From Nesterenkonia sp. E16_10 (GTDB lineage Bacteria; Actinomycetota; Actinomycetes; Actinomycetales; Micrococcaceae): DNA of 64,000 nt. The notes beneath the pieces were generated by a model that was not told the origin of the DNA, did not search any database, and saw only the letters and a list, made by a program, of their open reading frames with translations. The position numbers were made by a program, and so were the translations under genes. Location of the stretch: NCBI RefSeq assembly GCF_017347085.1, contig NZ_JADPSA010000022.1, forward strand, positions 248,001-312,000, given 5' to 3'. Of the stretch, positions 8,905 through 18,859 are shown one piece after another; position 1 is the stretch's first letter; each line of letters starts with the position of its first letter.

Positions 8905-9105
8905 TCAGTTGTTCTTCTTCAGACCTTCAGCGAAGCCCTTGACGCTGTCCTTCGCGTCCTGAGCAACATCCTTCGCCTTCGCCTGGTTCTTCTGGCCCTT
9001 GCCTTCGGCCTCGGTCTCCCGATCGCCGGTCAGCTTGCCGAAGCCCTCTTTGGCGGAGCCGGTAGCTTCTTCGGTCTTGTTGCTCGTCTTGTCATCGAGT
9101 CCCAT
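8905..9105 (-). CDS. CsbD family stress protein
   Basis: A 66-residue, very hydrophilic protein of the CsbD family. These small proteins are induced by general stress (sigma-B in Bacillus) and have no known biochemical activity. The sequence shows the family pattern of KEGFGKLTGD followed by KGQKNQAKAKDVAQDAKDSVKG, mostly Lys, Ala, Glu and Gly with helical periodicity. The ATG has an AAGGGAG site. In this genome it fits with Dps, UspA and ectoine as a stress function. Confidence 0.9.
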   Translation of the reverse strand: MGLDDKTSNKTEEATGSAKEGFGKLTGDRETEAEGKGQKNQAKAKDVAQDAKDSVKGFAEGLKKNN

Positions 9106-9223
9106 GGGTGACTCCCTTCATCGGCGGACAGGTCTCTGGTCACGTTACCGACCGCGCTCAGTGCTGTCACCCGGATGGGAAATTTTCCAGGGAATTCACA
9201 GCCAACCGATGCCGCGTCGACAC

Positions 9224-10645
9224 CTAGTCGTCGCGCCGCTCCGGTTCGGCAGCGGGCGCGCGGCGCTCGGCCTCGGCATCAGTCTCGGCCTCGGTCTGGG
9301 AGGCAAGGTCCTCGGCGTTGAAAGGAGTGGCCAGGGCATCCTCGTCCTCCGTGGCGAAGCCGACGTCGGTGCCGCGCCACCGGGCGATCGCGCTCATCAC
9401 ATGATGGATGGCCAGGGCGGCGAAGCTGCCCAGCGCGATGCCCTCGAAGACGATCTCGCCGAAGACCATGGTGAAGTTCGCGATCGCGATGATCAGCGGC
9501 ACACCGGCGACGGCGAGGTTGATCGGGTTCGCGAAGTCCACCCGGTTCTGCACCCAGATACGCACCCCGAGCACTCCGATCATGCCGTAGAGCACGGTCC
9601 CGGCCCCGCCGAGCACCCCGACCGGCACGGTGGCGATGACTGCGCCAACCTTCGGCAGCAGGGCCAGGGCGATAGCGAAGAGACCAGCCACCCAGTAGGC
9701 GGCGGTGGAGTAGACCCGGGAGGAGGCCATCACGCCGATGTTCTCGGCGTAGGTCGTGGTCCCGGAACCGCCGCCGGTGCCGGCCAGCATGGTCGCGGCG
9801 CCATCGGCCATCAGGGCGCGGCCGGTGACCGGATCGAGGTCTCGCTTGGTCATCAGCGCCACGGACTTCACGTGCCCGACGTTCTCCGCCACCAGCACCA
9901 GCACCACCGGGATGAAGAGGCCCAGCACGCCGATGTGAAAGCTTGGAGTGGTGAACTCCGGCAGGCCGACCCAGCCGGCGGAGCCGATGCCGGAGAAGTC
10001 CACCTCGCCCCGCAGCACGGCCACCAGGTAGCCGATGACCACCCCGAGCAGGATGGAGAGCCGACCCAGCAGCCCACGAAAGAGCACGCCGGCCAGCAGC
10101 ATCGACACGATGGTGATCGTCGCGGTCACCGGCGCCTCGTTGACATTGTTCCAGGCGGCAGGCGCCAGGTTCAGCCCGATCAGCGCCACGATCGCGCCGG
10201 TGACCACCGGAGGCATCAGTCGCTGGATCCAGTGGCTGCCGGCGAAGTGCACGATCAGGCCCACCATCGTGAGTCCGAGTCCGGTCAGGAAGATCCCGCC
10301 GAGAGCTCCTGACATGCCATACTGCGCCGTGGCGGCACCGACCGGAGCGAGGAAGGCAAAGGAGGAGCCGAGGTAGCTGGGGATGCGACCGGCCGTGATG
10401 ATCAGGAACAGCACGGTCCCGACGCCGGAGAAGAACAGCGTGGTCGAGGGCGGGAATCCGGTGATCAGCGGCACCAGGAAGGTAGCCCCGAACATTGCGA
10501 CCACGTGCTGCATGCCCACGCCGGTGGTCTGCAGCCAGCCCAGCCGCTCGTCGGGGGTCACCACCGCGCCGGGTCGGACCGTCTTGCCGTCACCGTGGAG
10601 CGTCCAGCCAAAACCTGGCAGGCGGCTCTTCTTCTGCGTAGTCAT
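9224..10645 (-). CDS. NCS2 family uracil/xanthine permease
   Basis: A 473-residue membrane protein of the nucleobase-cation symporter-2 family with about 14 hydrophobic segments. Family landmarks are the TM1 QH pair in GVGMQHVVAMFG, the SSFAFLAP segment, the VAENVGH glutamate and YAENIGVMASSRVYS, a pattern closer to UraA-type uracil permeases than to xanthine or urate carriers. It would import uracil with protons. The ATG at 10645 has an AAGGTGG site at good distance, so the GTG at 10654 is less likely. The C-terminus is an acidic, Ala-rich tail. It is divergent from ectA across an AT-rich intergenic region. Confidence 0.88.
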   Translation of the reverse strand: MTTQKKSRLPGFGWTLHGDGKTVRPGAVVTPDERLGWLQTTGVGMQHVVAMFGATFLVPLITGFPPSTTLFFSGVGTVLFLIITAGRIPSYLGSSFAFLAPVGAATAQYGMSGALGGIFLTGLGLTMVGLIVHFAGSHWIQRLMPPVVTGAIVALIGLNLAPAAWNNVNEAPVTATITIVSMLLAGVLFRGLLGRLSILLGVVIGYLVAVLRGEVDFSGIGSAGWVGLPEFTTPSFHIGVLGLFIPVVLVLVAENVGHVKSVALMTKRDLDPVTGRALMADGAATMLAGTGGGSGTTTYAENIGVMASSRVYSTAAYWVAGLFAIALALLPKVGAVIATVPVGVLGGAGTVLYGMIGVLGVRIWVQNRVDFANPINLAVAGVPLIIAIANFTMVFGEIVFEGIALGSFAALAIHHVMSAIARWRGTDVGFATEDEDALATPFNAEDLASQTEAETDAEAERRAPAAEPERRDD

Positions 10646-10932
10646 CACAGCCACCTTAGCTTCACCTGAGCACCGTCAGCGCAGGCCCTGAGCATGGGAC
10701 ACGTCACGTTCCGGTCTTTAGGTATTCATAAGTTGAATCACATGATAATTACATTCGCAGTATTTCATCGCGAAGAAGTCGTCCAGACGCCAGTGCCCCT
10801 GGTACGACTGGGATGCGACGGCACCGATAACCCCCGCACTAAACTTCTCCGAGCCCTCTGGGTGAGGATTTCACCGCATATTCACGAGGTTCTCGGTTGA
10901 ATCTCAATGTTGGCTCACTACTGTTGAGGTCG
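10646..10932. promoter_or_regulatory. AT-rich divergent intergenic region upstream of ectA
   Basis: About 290 bases separate the permease and ectA starts. Bases 10713-10775 are strikingly AT-rich compared with the surrounding DNA and must hold at least one promoter, probably for ectABC. I could not assign a convincing -35/-10 pair. No gene is seen here. Confidence 0.4.
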
Positions 10933-11478
10933 ATGCCTGAGACCGCAGATACTCCTGCCCAGAACTCCACCGACGCCTCCACGGGCTCGGAACGAGTTGA
11001 GATTCGCACGCCCACCGTGGCGGACGGCACCTCCCTGTGGAGGCTCGCCGCCGGAACCGGCGTGCTGGATGTGAACACTCCCTACGCCTACATCCTGTGG
11101 GCGCGGGACTTCGCCGAAACCTCGGTGATCGCCGAGGTCGACGGGGAGCCCGCGGGATTCATCTCCGGATTCCGACGTCCGAGCGACCCAGAGACCCTGT
11201 TCATCTGGCAGGTCGCCGTCGACTCCCGCTTTCGCGGCCGCCGACTGGCCTCCCGGATGCTGGGCACCCTGGTGGACTCGGTCGCCCCGCGCCGACTGGA
11301 GACGACCATCACCTCCGACAACGCGGCCTCGATCGCGCTGTTCACCGGCCTCGCACGAGACAAGGGAGCCGAGATCACCACTGCTGCGCTCTTCACCGAA
11401 GCCGACTTCCCCTCAGCCGACGAGTCTGGCGAGGTCCATGCCGCCGAGGACCTCTACACGGTGGCTCCGCTGAGCTGA
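10933..11478 (+). CDS. ectA: Diaminobutyrate acetyltransferase (ectoine synthesis)
   Basis: A 181-residue GNAT-fold acetyltransferase that makes N-gamma-acetyl-2,4-diaminobutyrate from diaminobutyrate and acetyl-CoA, the second step of ectoine synthesis. The EctA pattern is clear: VEIRTPTVADG, NTPYAYILWARDF, then the acetyl-CoA loop VAVDSRFRGRRLASRML and TITSDNAASIALF. Two starts are possible. The ATG at 10933 is used here but its GAGG motif is only 3 bases away; a TTG at 10897 has GAGG at 7 bases and would add 12 residues. It is the first gene of ectABC. Confidence 0.94.
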   Translation: MPETADTPAQNSTDASTGSERVEIRTPTVADGTSLWRLAAGTGVLDVNTPYAYILWARDFAETSVIAEVDGEPAGFISGFRRPSDPETLFIWQVAVDSRFRGRRLASRMLGTLVDSVAPRRLETTITSDNAASIALFTGLARDKGAEITTAALFTEADFPSADESGEVHAAEDLYTVAPLS

Positions 11479-11592
11479 CCGGCTGACCGACAGACCTCTA
11501 TTGAGCACGCTCGCTTCGCTGCGCCGCCTCAGGCGGCCACGCCGTCGCTCCGAGTGACTATCCCGCCCGACTTCCCCGGAACGTAAGGACAG

Positions 11593-12888
11593 ATGAGCAC
11601 CATGGCTACAGACATCTTTGACACACGCGAATCCCAGGTCCGCAGCTACTGCATGAACTGGCCCGCCACCTTCGCCAAGGCCTCCGGCCCCTACCAGTGG
11701 ACCGAGGACGGCACCCGCTACCTGGACTTCTTCTCCGGTGCCGGCGCCCTGAACTACGGGCACAACCACCCCGAGCTGCGCGACCTCGTGGTGGACTACG
11801 TCGCCAACGACGGCGTCACCCACTCCATGGACATGAAGACCCCGGCCAAGCGGCGCTTCCTGGAGACCTTCGAGCGGGTCATCCTGGAACCGCGCAACAT
11901 GGACTACAAGGTCATGTTCCCCGGCCCGACAGGCACCAACACGGTGGAGGCGGCGCTGAAGCTCGCCCGCAAGGTCACCGGACGCCAGCACATCCTGTCC
12001 TTCACCAACGCCTTCCACGGCATGACCCTGGGTGCGCTCTCGGTGACCGGCAACTCGATGAAGCGCCGCGGCGCCGGCATCCCGCTGACGAACTCCTCGA
12101 AGATCCCCTATGACGACTACTTCGACGGCGATATGCCGGACTTCCTGTGGCTGGAGAAGATCCTCGAGGATTCCGGCTCCGGCGTGGACAAGCCCGCCGC
12201 GGTGATCGTGGAAACGGTCCAGGGCGAGGGCGGCCTCAACGCCGCCCGGATGGACTGGCTGAAATCGCTGGCCGACCTGCTGCGCCGGCACAAGATCCTG
12301 CTGATCGTCGATGACGTCCAGGCAGGCTGCGGACGCACCGGAAAGTTCTTCTCCTTCGAGGAGGCCGGCCTCTACCCGGACATCGTCTGCGTGTCCAAGT
12401 CGATCTCCGGCTACGGCCTGGCCATGGCGCTGACCCTGTTCAAGCCCGAGCTCGACGTCTGGGAGGGCGGGGAGCACAACGGCACCTTCCGCGGCAACAA
12501 CCTCGCCTTCATCACCGGTGCCCGCGCGCTGGAGCTCTTCTGGGCCGACGACAGCTTCCAGAACCAGCTCGCCGAGCGGATCGCCGAGCTCAACGAGGGG
12601 CTGAAGCGGATCGCCGAACACGTCCCCGGCTCCTCGATCCGGGGACGCGGATTCCTCACCGGCATCCACTTCCCCAACCCCGACACGGCCGGCAAGGTCG
12701 CGGCCGAGGCGTATAAGCGTAATCTGCTGGTGGAGACCTCCGGACCGCAGGACGAGGTCATCAAACTGATGCCCGCGTTGAACATCGAGTCCGAAGATCT
12801 GCAGAAGGGCCTGGCCATCATCGAGGAGTCCCTTCTCGCGGCCACCGGCAACCTCGGAGAGCCTTCCCGCCTGCGAGCACCCCGGTAA
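11593..12888 (+). CDS. ectB: Diaminobutyrate--2-oxoglutarate transaminase (ectoine synthesis)
   Basis: A 431-residue class III PLP aminotransferase that converts aspartate semialdehyde and glutamate to 2,4-diaminobutyrate, the first committed step of ectoine synthesis. The PLP lysine is Lys269 in VSKSISGYG. EctB landmarks include [12 protein letters not shown] at the N-terminus, [20 protein letters not shown] and the [11 protein letters not shown] segment. The ATG at 11593 has an AAGGA site. It lies 114 bases after ectA, a spacing without recognised terminator. Confidence 0.96.
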   Translation: MSTMATDIFDTRESQVRSYCMNWPATFAKASGPYQWTEDGTRYLDFFSGAGALNYGHNHPELRDLVVDYVANDGVTHSMDMKTPAKRRFLETFERVILEPRNMDYKVMFPGPTGTNTVEAALKLARKVTGRQHILSFTNAFHGMTLGALSVTGNSMKRRGAGIPLTNSSKIPYDDYFDGDMPDFLWLEKILEDSGSGVDKPAAVIVETVQGEGGLNAARMDWLKSLADLLRRHKILLIVDDVQAGCGRTGKFFSFEEAGLYPDIVCVSKSISGYGLAMALTLFKPELDVWEGGEHNGTFRGNNLAFITGARALELFWADDSFQNQLAERIAELNEGLKRIAEHVPGSSIRGRGFLTGIHFPNPDTAGKVAAEAYKRNLLVETSGPQDEVIKLMPALNIESEDLQKGLAIIEESLLAATGNLGEPSRLRAPR

Positions 12889-12934
12889 AACCCTTCGCCC
12901 CCGCAACCTGAGCCGCCACTGATCGGAGATCTGC

Positions 12935-13333
12935 GTGTACACCTTGAACATCGACGCCCTCAACGGCACCGACCGCGACATCCAGCAGGAGAACTGGCGC
13001 TCCCGGCGCATGGTCCTGGCCAAGGAGAAGGTCGGCTTCTCGCTGCATGAGACCACGCTCTACGCCGGCACCACCAATGAGTTCTGGTACGCCAACCACG
13101 TGGAGGCCGTCTACTGCGTGGGCGGCAAGGGCACGCTGACCGACCTGGAGACCGGAGAGAAGTACACCATCACCGATGGCTTCCTCTACATGCTCGACGG
13201 CCAGGAGAAGCACCGGGTCGAGGTGGAGGAGGAGATCCGCGTGGTCTGCGTCTTCAACCCCCCGGTCACCGGCCGCGAGGTCCACGATGAGAACGGCGTC
13301 TACCCTCTGATCCTCGAGGACGACAACGCCTGA
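12935..13333 (+). CDS. ectC: L-ectoine synthase
   Basis: A 132-residue cupin enzyme that closes N-gamma-acetyldiaminobutyrate into ectoine. The sequence follows the EctC pattern: metal-ligand region around [25 protein letters not shown], then LDGQEKHR and [20 protein letters not shown]. The start is a GTG with a GGAG site. It closes ectABC; no ectD hydroxylase follows, so hydroxyectoine is not made from this locus. A strong hairpin 40 bases downstream ends the operon. Confidence 0.97.
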   Translation: MYTLNIDALNGTDRDIQQENWRSRRMVLAKEKVGFSLHETTLYAGTTNEFWYANHVEAVYCVGGKGTLTDLETGEKYTITDGFLYMLDGQEKHRVEVEEEIRVVCVFNPPVTGREVHDENGVYPLILEDDNA

Positions 13334-13374
13334 TCCGCTGAACAGCTGAGCTCTTCGCTGCGCCGAGTCGCAGC

Positions 13375-13443
13375 GCACGACGGCGCCGGCCCGCCTGAAC
13401 CACGCAGAACTGACGTGGATCGGGTGGGCCGGCGCCGTCGTGC
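13375..13443 (+). terminator. Long hairpin terminator after ectC
   Basis: An 18-base perfect inverted repeat (13375-13392 with 13426-13443), extended by further near-pairing, surrounds a 33-base loop. It lies directly past ectC. No U tract follows, so factor-assisted termination or 3' end stabilisation are both possible. Confidence 0.65.
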
Positions 13444-13540
13444 GTGTCTGGGGTCATCCAGCTGGCAGGCCGTGGCGCCCTGCGGGCCCGCCAGGACGGC
13501 TGGAGGGGGAGAGCCGCTTTTGGACTTCTGCCGGGAGCTG

Positions 13541-13600
13541 TGATGTGATGCACAAGACATGTGACCCATCACACGTGAGTCTTGTGTCACCACAATCACC
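13541..13600 (+). promoter_or_regulatory. Nested dyad upstream of the ABC ATPase gene
   Basis: A perfect 8-base inverted repeat (CACAAGAC at 13551-13558, GTCTTGTG at 13579-13586) encloses a second dyad, TGTGA-N4-TCACA (13560-13573). The outer flanks (GTGATGTGATG and TCACCACAATCAC) also partly mirror each other. The element lies 52-110 bases before the ATPase start, where a repressor or activator would be expected. The inner core resembles half-sites of CRP-family proteins but has a 4-base rather than 6-base spacer. Confidence 0.5.
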
Positions 13601-13651
13601 TTCACTACGGATCGTCGGGCACGTACCTGCCCGTGAAAGGGACATATCATC

Positions 13652-14800
<1,149 letters not shown>

Positions 14801-14910
14801 TTTTGAGTCCAGCATCGCCCCAGGTCACAAGGGATTGACCGCTCTGAAGCCGGGGGTCGACGCCCGAGTACTCAGGAACTGTACAGGTAGAGCCCCGTAA
14901 GGTGGAGTCC

Positions 14911-15081
14911 ATGGCCAATAGAGCAATGTCTATTGTCATTTCCATTGTGCTGGTGCTGGTGGTCCTACGGATCGCCCTCTGGCTGTTTGGCATCGTCGTG
15001 AACCTGTTCTTCAACATCGTCCTCGCGATCCTGGTGGTGGTGGGGGTTCTCTTCATCATCAGGGCAGTGACGAGACGGTGA
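14911..15081 (+). CDS. Small two-helix hydrophobic membrane protein (56 aa)
   Basis: An open frame of 56 codons begins at ATG 14911 after a good AAGGTGGAG site. The protein (MANRAMSIVISIVLVLVV... to ...IIRAVTRR) is almost wholly hydrophobic, with two probable membrane segments (about 7-30 and 32-50) and basic ends. I do not recognise a family. It is the first of three very small frames that end at a strong terminator, so it is likely expressed. Between the ATPase stop at 14800 and this start I see no other gene. Confidence 0.6.
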   Translation: MANRAMSIVISIVLVLVVLRIALWLFGIVVNLFFNIVLAILVVVGVLFIIRAVTRR

Positions 15082-15095
15082 CGCAGGAGAAGTGC

Positions 15096-15137
15096 ATGAC
15101 CGACCAGACGAATTCATCATTGAAAGGCAAGACATAA
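15096..15137 (+). CDS. Possible 13-residue peptide (MTDQTNSSLKGKT)
   Basis: A 13-codon frame starts at an ATG preceded by AGGAGA and ends with TAA one base before the next ATG. It is polar and not similar to anything I recognise. It may be a leader peptide that couples or controls translation of the 23-residue peptide that follows. Length alone makes this uncertain; the ribosome binding site is the main support. Confidence 0.35.
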   Translation: MTDQTNSSLKGKT

Positions 15138-15138
15138 C

Positions 15139-15210
15139 ATGGGACGCATTCTTCCGATCAGCCTCACCGGCATCCTGCTCATCGTGATCATCGTGATCCT
15201 GGTGACGTGA
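15139..15210 (+). CDS. Possible 23-residue single-helix membrane peptide
   Basis: The frame MGRILPISLTGILL... to ...VILVT is a single hydrophobic helix with one Arg near the start. It starts one base after the stop of the 13-residue frame, with AAAGG at 11 bases, and ends 23 bases before a strong terminator. Size and composition recall type I toxin or stress membrane peptides, for example Ibs-like proteins, but there is no sequence match that I can claim. An antisense or partner RNA was not identified. Confidence 0.4.
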   Translation: MGRILPISLTGILLIVIIVILVT

Positions 15211-15233
15211 TCCGCTGAATCGAGCAACACCTG

Positions 15234-15270
15234 AGAGGGCGGGGTCCGAGTATTCGGATCCCGCCCTCTT
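15234..15270 (+). terminator. Intrinsic terminator after the small-peptide cluster
   Basis: A 16-base stem with a single wobble pair (15234-15249 with 15254-15269), a 4-base loop and a short T run form a classical rho-independent terminator. Confidence 0.8.
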
Positions 15271-15310
15271 GCTGTGCCGAGAACGCGCTGTCCGCGCCTC
15301 TGGCGCACCT

Positions 15311-17065
15311 TCACCCGGCGGCCGGGCCCTCGCTCCGAGGCGCCGGCTCGATCCGGAGGGACTGCGAGTACAGCCTGCTCGGCACCTGCGTGTGGGTCAT
15401 CAGAACCACACTTCGCCGTCCACCCGCCGCGCCGAGGAGCTCCTCGAGCAGCTGCTGCGCCATCTGCTCGTCCACGTGGGCTGTCGGCTCATCCAGGATC
15501 AGCACCCCTGCGCCGGAGAGCAGGCCCCTCGCGACCGCGATGCGCTGCGCCTGACCTCCGGAGATCAGAGAGCCGAACATGCCCACCGGAGTGTCCAGCC
15601 CGTGCTGCGACTGTGCCCAGTCCCAGAGTCCGACGGCGCGCAGCAGCTCCTCGAGCTCCTCATCGCCGGCCTCCTCCGGTCCACGCGGATGAGCCAGCGC
15701 GAGATTCGCCCGCAGCGTGGAGTCGAAGATGTGGGCATCCTGCTCGATCAGACACACCTGGCTTCGGAGTTGTTCCGGGCTGAGCGCATCCGCGGCGCCT
15801 CCCGCGGTCCGATACCGGCCCTCATAGGCGAGAAATCCGGTCAGTCCCAGCGCGAGTGCACTCTTCCCAGCACCGCTGGGGCCGGTGACCAGCAGATTCT
15901 CACCAGGGGCGAGCCTCACCGAGACGGGCAGACTGACGGCCGAGGGGGCGTCGGGCCAGTGCACGGTGAAGTCGTGCAGCTCGAGCGCGAGATCCTCGGG
16001 GGCTGAGCTTCGCCCCTTCTGCCCGACCGGGGCCTTCTCCGAGCGTTCGGGTTCGGGAGCGATCTCTGCGATACGACGGGCGTGGGTGAGGACCCTGCGC
16101 CGTGCGCTCCAGGCAAGCGGCACGCTTGCTGCCAGTTCGAAGACTGCAAGCGGGATCAGCGCCAGCGTGGCGAGGACCGCGGGGTCCACCTCGGCGAAGC
16201 CCAACGTCATCTCGGGGCCCATCAGCACCGCGGGCTGCAGGACGGGAATCCCCAGCAGCAGTGCTCCCAGCACCGCCGCTCCCAGACCACCGGCGAGCAG
16301 GGCGGCCACCAGCCCTGCGCCCCTGGCGCCGAGCAGAGCCTCACGACGCAGTCGCGCGTCAACCTCCTGGACCCTGCTCAGCTGGGCATCCACCGCGTCA
16401 TAGGCGATCAGGACATCGAGCTCAGCGACGAGGTCCACCACCTCATCGGCCAGTGCGCCGCGCAGCTGCGCCGTGCGGCGTTCGGCGCGCACCGTCATCG
16501 CCTCGGTAGCCACCGTGCCCAGCAGCAGCGTCACCACCAGCAGCGCGGCCAGGGTGAGAGCCACTGCCGGGGAGAACCAGGCGACCGCCGCCAGGGTCGC
16601 CACCACCACGGTCGCCGAGGATGCCAGGGGCTGGATCACCCGTGTGGGCAGGTCGGTGAGGCCATCGACGTCACGCACCACTCGCGTGAGCAGATCCCCT
16701 CGACGGCGCGGCCCGAGCTTCACCGGGGCCAGCGGCTCCAACCGGGAGAAGGCGTCCACCCTGACCTCGCTGAGCGCGCGGAAGGCTGCGTCGTGAGTGC
16801 TCAGTCGCTCAAGGTAGCGGAAGAACCCACGAGACAGGGCGAAGGCCCGGACCCCGACGACCAGCAGACCCAGATAGAGGATGGGAGGCTGCTCGGCGGC
16901 ACGGGTGATCAGGTATGCCGAGCTTCCCAGCAGCAGCACGGCACTGAGCCCGGAGAGGATCCCGAAGAGCACTCCTGGCGCCATCTGCCGCCAGGGCGGG
17001 CGTGAGGCGGAGAGCAGGCTGCGCGCCTGCCGGAGCGCTGCCTTGTCCTGGGTCGTCACCGTCAT
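15311..17065 (-). CDS. cydC: Thiol reductant ABC exporter subunit CydC
   Basis: A 584-residue half-transporter: six membrane segments in about residues 30-310, then an ATPase domain with Walker A GPSGAGKSA, signature ISGGQAQRIAVARG and Walker B VLILDEPTAHVD. With CydD it forms the heterodimeric exporter that moves cysteine or glutathione (and affects heme) for assembly of cytochrome bd oxidase. Its start overlaps the cydD stop by ATGA. It is the last gene of cydABDC. The low-complexity stretch between the two domains (about 325-350) is a linker. Confidence 0.92.
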   Translation of the reverse strand: MTVTTQDKAALRQARSLLSASRPPWRQMAPGVLFGILSGLSAVLLLGSSAYLITRAAEQPPILYLGLLVVGVRAFALSRGFFRYLERLSTHDAAFRALSEVRVDAFSRLEPLAPVKLGPRRRGDLLTRVVRDVDGLTDLPTRVIQPLASSATVVVATLAAVAWFSPAVALTLAALLVVTLLLGTVATEAMTVRAERRTAQLRGALADEVVDLVAELDVLIAYDAVDAQLSRVQEVDARLRREALLGARGAGLVAALLAGGLGAAVLGALLLGIPVLQPAVLMGPEMTLGFAEVDPAVLATLALIPLAVFELAASVPLAWSARRRVLTHARRIAEIAPEPERSEKAPVGQKGRSSAPEDLALELHDFTVHWPDAPSAVSLPVSVRLAPGENLLVTGPSGAGKSALALGLTGFLAYEGRYRTAGGAADALSPEQLRSQVCLIEQDAHIFDSTLRANLALAHPRGPEEAGDEELEELLRAVGLWDWAQSQHGLDTPVGMFGSLISGGQAQRIAVARGLLSGAGVLILDEPTAHVDEQMAQQLLEELLGAAGGRRSVVLMTHTQVPSRLYSQSLRIEPAPRSEGPAAG

Positions 17066-18843
17066 GCCCTCACCTCAGATGAGGTCGTCGCGAGATCGAT
17101 CACTCGGTCCGCCGCCTCCCGGAATGCCCGGCGGTGGCTGATCACCACCACGGTCCGACCGGCCGCCGCCTCAGACTTGAGGGTGCGGATCAGCCGGGCC
17201 TCCGCGGCATCGTCGAGCGCCGCGCTGGGCTCGTCCAGGAGCAGGACCGGAGAGTCCTGGCTGCGCGCCCGGACCAGGGCTCGAGCGATGGCGACCCGGT
17301 GGGCCTGACCACCGGAGAGTCCTGCCCCACGTACCCCGAGGTGCCGGTCCAGGCTCAGCTGGGGATCGGTCGCCGTGATCCCCACATCGCTCAGCGCCTC
17401 CCGGGCCAGCTGCTGGCTCCCGGCGCTGGAACCCAGGGTCCGGCCGCGGACCCGAGCCCCGTCCCCGCCGTGGTCCATGAGGATGTTCTCCAGGATCGTT
17501 CCGCTGCGCAGCCCGTGGCGCTGGCCGCTCCAGGCGATGAGCTCGCGTCGCCCCGCGCCGCTGAGCTGCGCCGTCGTTCCCCCCGCGTCCTGGGCCGGAA
17601 GCAGGATCGTTCCGCGAAAGTCGAGGAACCCCAGGATCGCCGCGAAGAGGGTGGACTTGCCGATGCCGCTGGGCCCAGCCAGCACCGTGAGCTCAGAGGC
17701 AGGGGCCGCCAGGTCCAGCCCCTCGAACACTGCGACGCCGCCGCGCTCCACACGGAGCCTGCTGATGACCAGGTCCCGGGGCCCGGCGATCCGGTTCTCG
17801 CCGATTCCTGCGTCCGGGACCTCCACCGCCTCGCCGCGAGCCGGAGCGGCGTCGAGGATCTCGAAGACGTCCTCGGCGGCGGCCACGCCTTCGGCGGCCG
17901 CGTGATAGTTCGTGCCCACCTGGCGCAGCGGCGCGTAGGCCTCGGGCACGATCAGCAGGACGAAGAGACCGACCGCCAGGTCCATCTGCCCGTCGATCAG
18001 TCGGATCCCCACCGAGACGGCCACCAGGGCCACCGAAAGGCTCGCGGCCAGGTCCAGCACGAACCCGGAGAGGAAGCTGACTCGCAGCACCTTCATGGTG
18101 CCGTGGCGCTGCGCCTCGGAGAGCTCGCGCAGATTCTTCCGCTGATGATGCTGCCGGTTGAAGACCTTCAGCGTGGCAAGACCCTCCACGAGATCCAGAT
18201 AGGTCCGCGAGAGATGATCGAGCCGTCTCCACTGGCGCTGCTGCGCCGTCCGGGTGGTGTACCCGATCAGCACCATGAACAGCGGGATCAGCGGGAGCGT
18301 GAGCGCGACGATGACCGCGGTGGTGAGATCCTGGGTCGCGAGCACGCTCAGGTGCAGCGGGATGGCCAGTGCCGTGAGCACCAGCTGCGGCAGATAGCGG
18401 GAGAAGTAGGGGTCCAGTGCGTCCAGCCCGGCACCCAGCACGGTGACGGCGTGAGCGCTGCCTCGAGAGGGCGCATCACCCTGACCGGCGGCAACACCCT
18501 CGGCAAGCGCCCGGGCGGAGCCGAGCCGGAGCTGACTCTTGACCTTCACCGCCGCCCGCGCGGCCACAGACTCCATGGCCCAGGCCAGCGCCGCGCGGCC
18601 CAGCACCACCATCGCCAGGCCGAGAAGTGCGGGCACCAGCTCGGGCAGCAGCGCAGCGTCGCCGAGCCCGGGCTGCTCTCCGAGGATCCCGGCCCACGCG
18701 GCGGCGCGGGCCAGGATCGAGGCCAACAGCCAGCTGAAGGCGATCACCAGCGCCACCTGGGCCAGGCCGAGCAGCGCCGCGACCACCAGGAAGCTCCGAG
18801 AGGCGGCGGCGTAGCGCAGCAGCCGCGGATCCAGTGGTTTCAT
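17062..18843 (-). CDS. cydD: Thiol reductant ABC exporter subunit CydD
   Basis: A 593-residue half-transporter partner of CydC. Membrane segments cover about residues 15-310. The ATPase domain carries Walker A GPSGIGKST, signature LSGGQAHRVAIARAL and Walker B VLLLDEPSAALD. It starts 16 bases after the cydB stop and overlaps cydC by 4 bases, so the complex is made together with the oxidase it serves. The nucleotide domain has an insertion around DAGGTTAQLSGAG, within the normal range for actinobacterial CydD. Confidence 0.93.
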   Translation of the reverse strand: MKPLDPRLLRYAAASRSFLVVAALLGLAQVALVIAFSWLLASILARAAAWAGILGEQPGLGDAALLPELVPALLGLAMVVLGRAALAWAMESVAARAAVKVKSQLRLGSARALAEGVAAGQGDAPSRGSAHAVTVLGAGLDALDPYFSRYLPQLVLTALAIPLHLSVLATQDLTTAVIVALTLPLIPLFMVLIGYTTRTAQQRQWRRLDHLSRTYLDLVEGLATLKVFNRQHHQRKNLRELSEAQRHGTMKVLRVSFLSGFVLDLAASLSVALVAVSVGIRLIDGQMDLAVGLFVLLIVPEAYAPLRQVGTNYHAAAEGVAAAEDVFEILDAAPARGEAVEVPDAGIGENRIAGPRDLVISRLRVERGGVAVFEGLDLAAPASELTVLAGPSGIGKSTLFAAILGFLDFRGTILLPAQDAGGTTAQLSGAGRRELIAWSGQRHGLRSGTILENILMDHGGDGARVRGRTLGSSAGSQQLAREALSDVGITATDPQLSLDRHLGVRGAGLSGGQAHRVAIARALVRARSQDSPVLLLDEPSAALDDAAEARLIRTLKSEAAAGRTVVVISHRRAFREAADRVIDLATTSSEVRA

Positions 18844-18859
18844 CGCGTCTCCTTCCGAG

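Noticed and set aside
11413-13056. A 547-codon minus-strand frame over ectB/ectC
   Set aside because: Antisense to well supported ectoine genes; no domain recognised.
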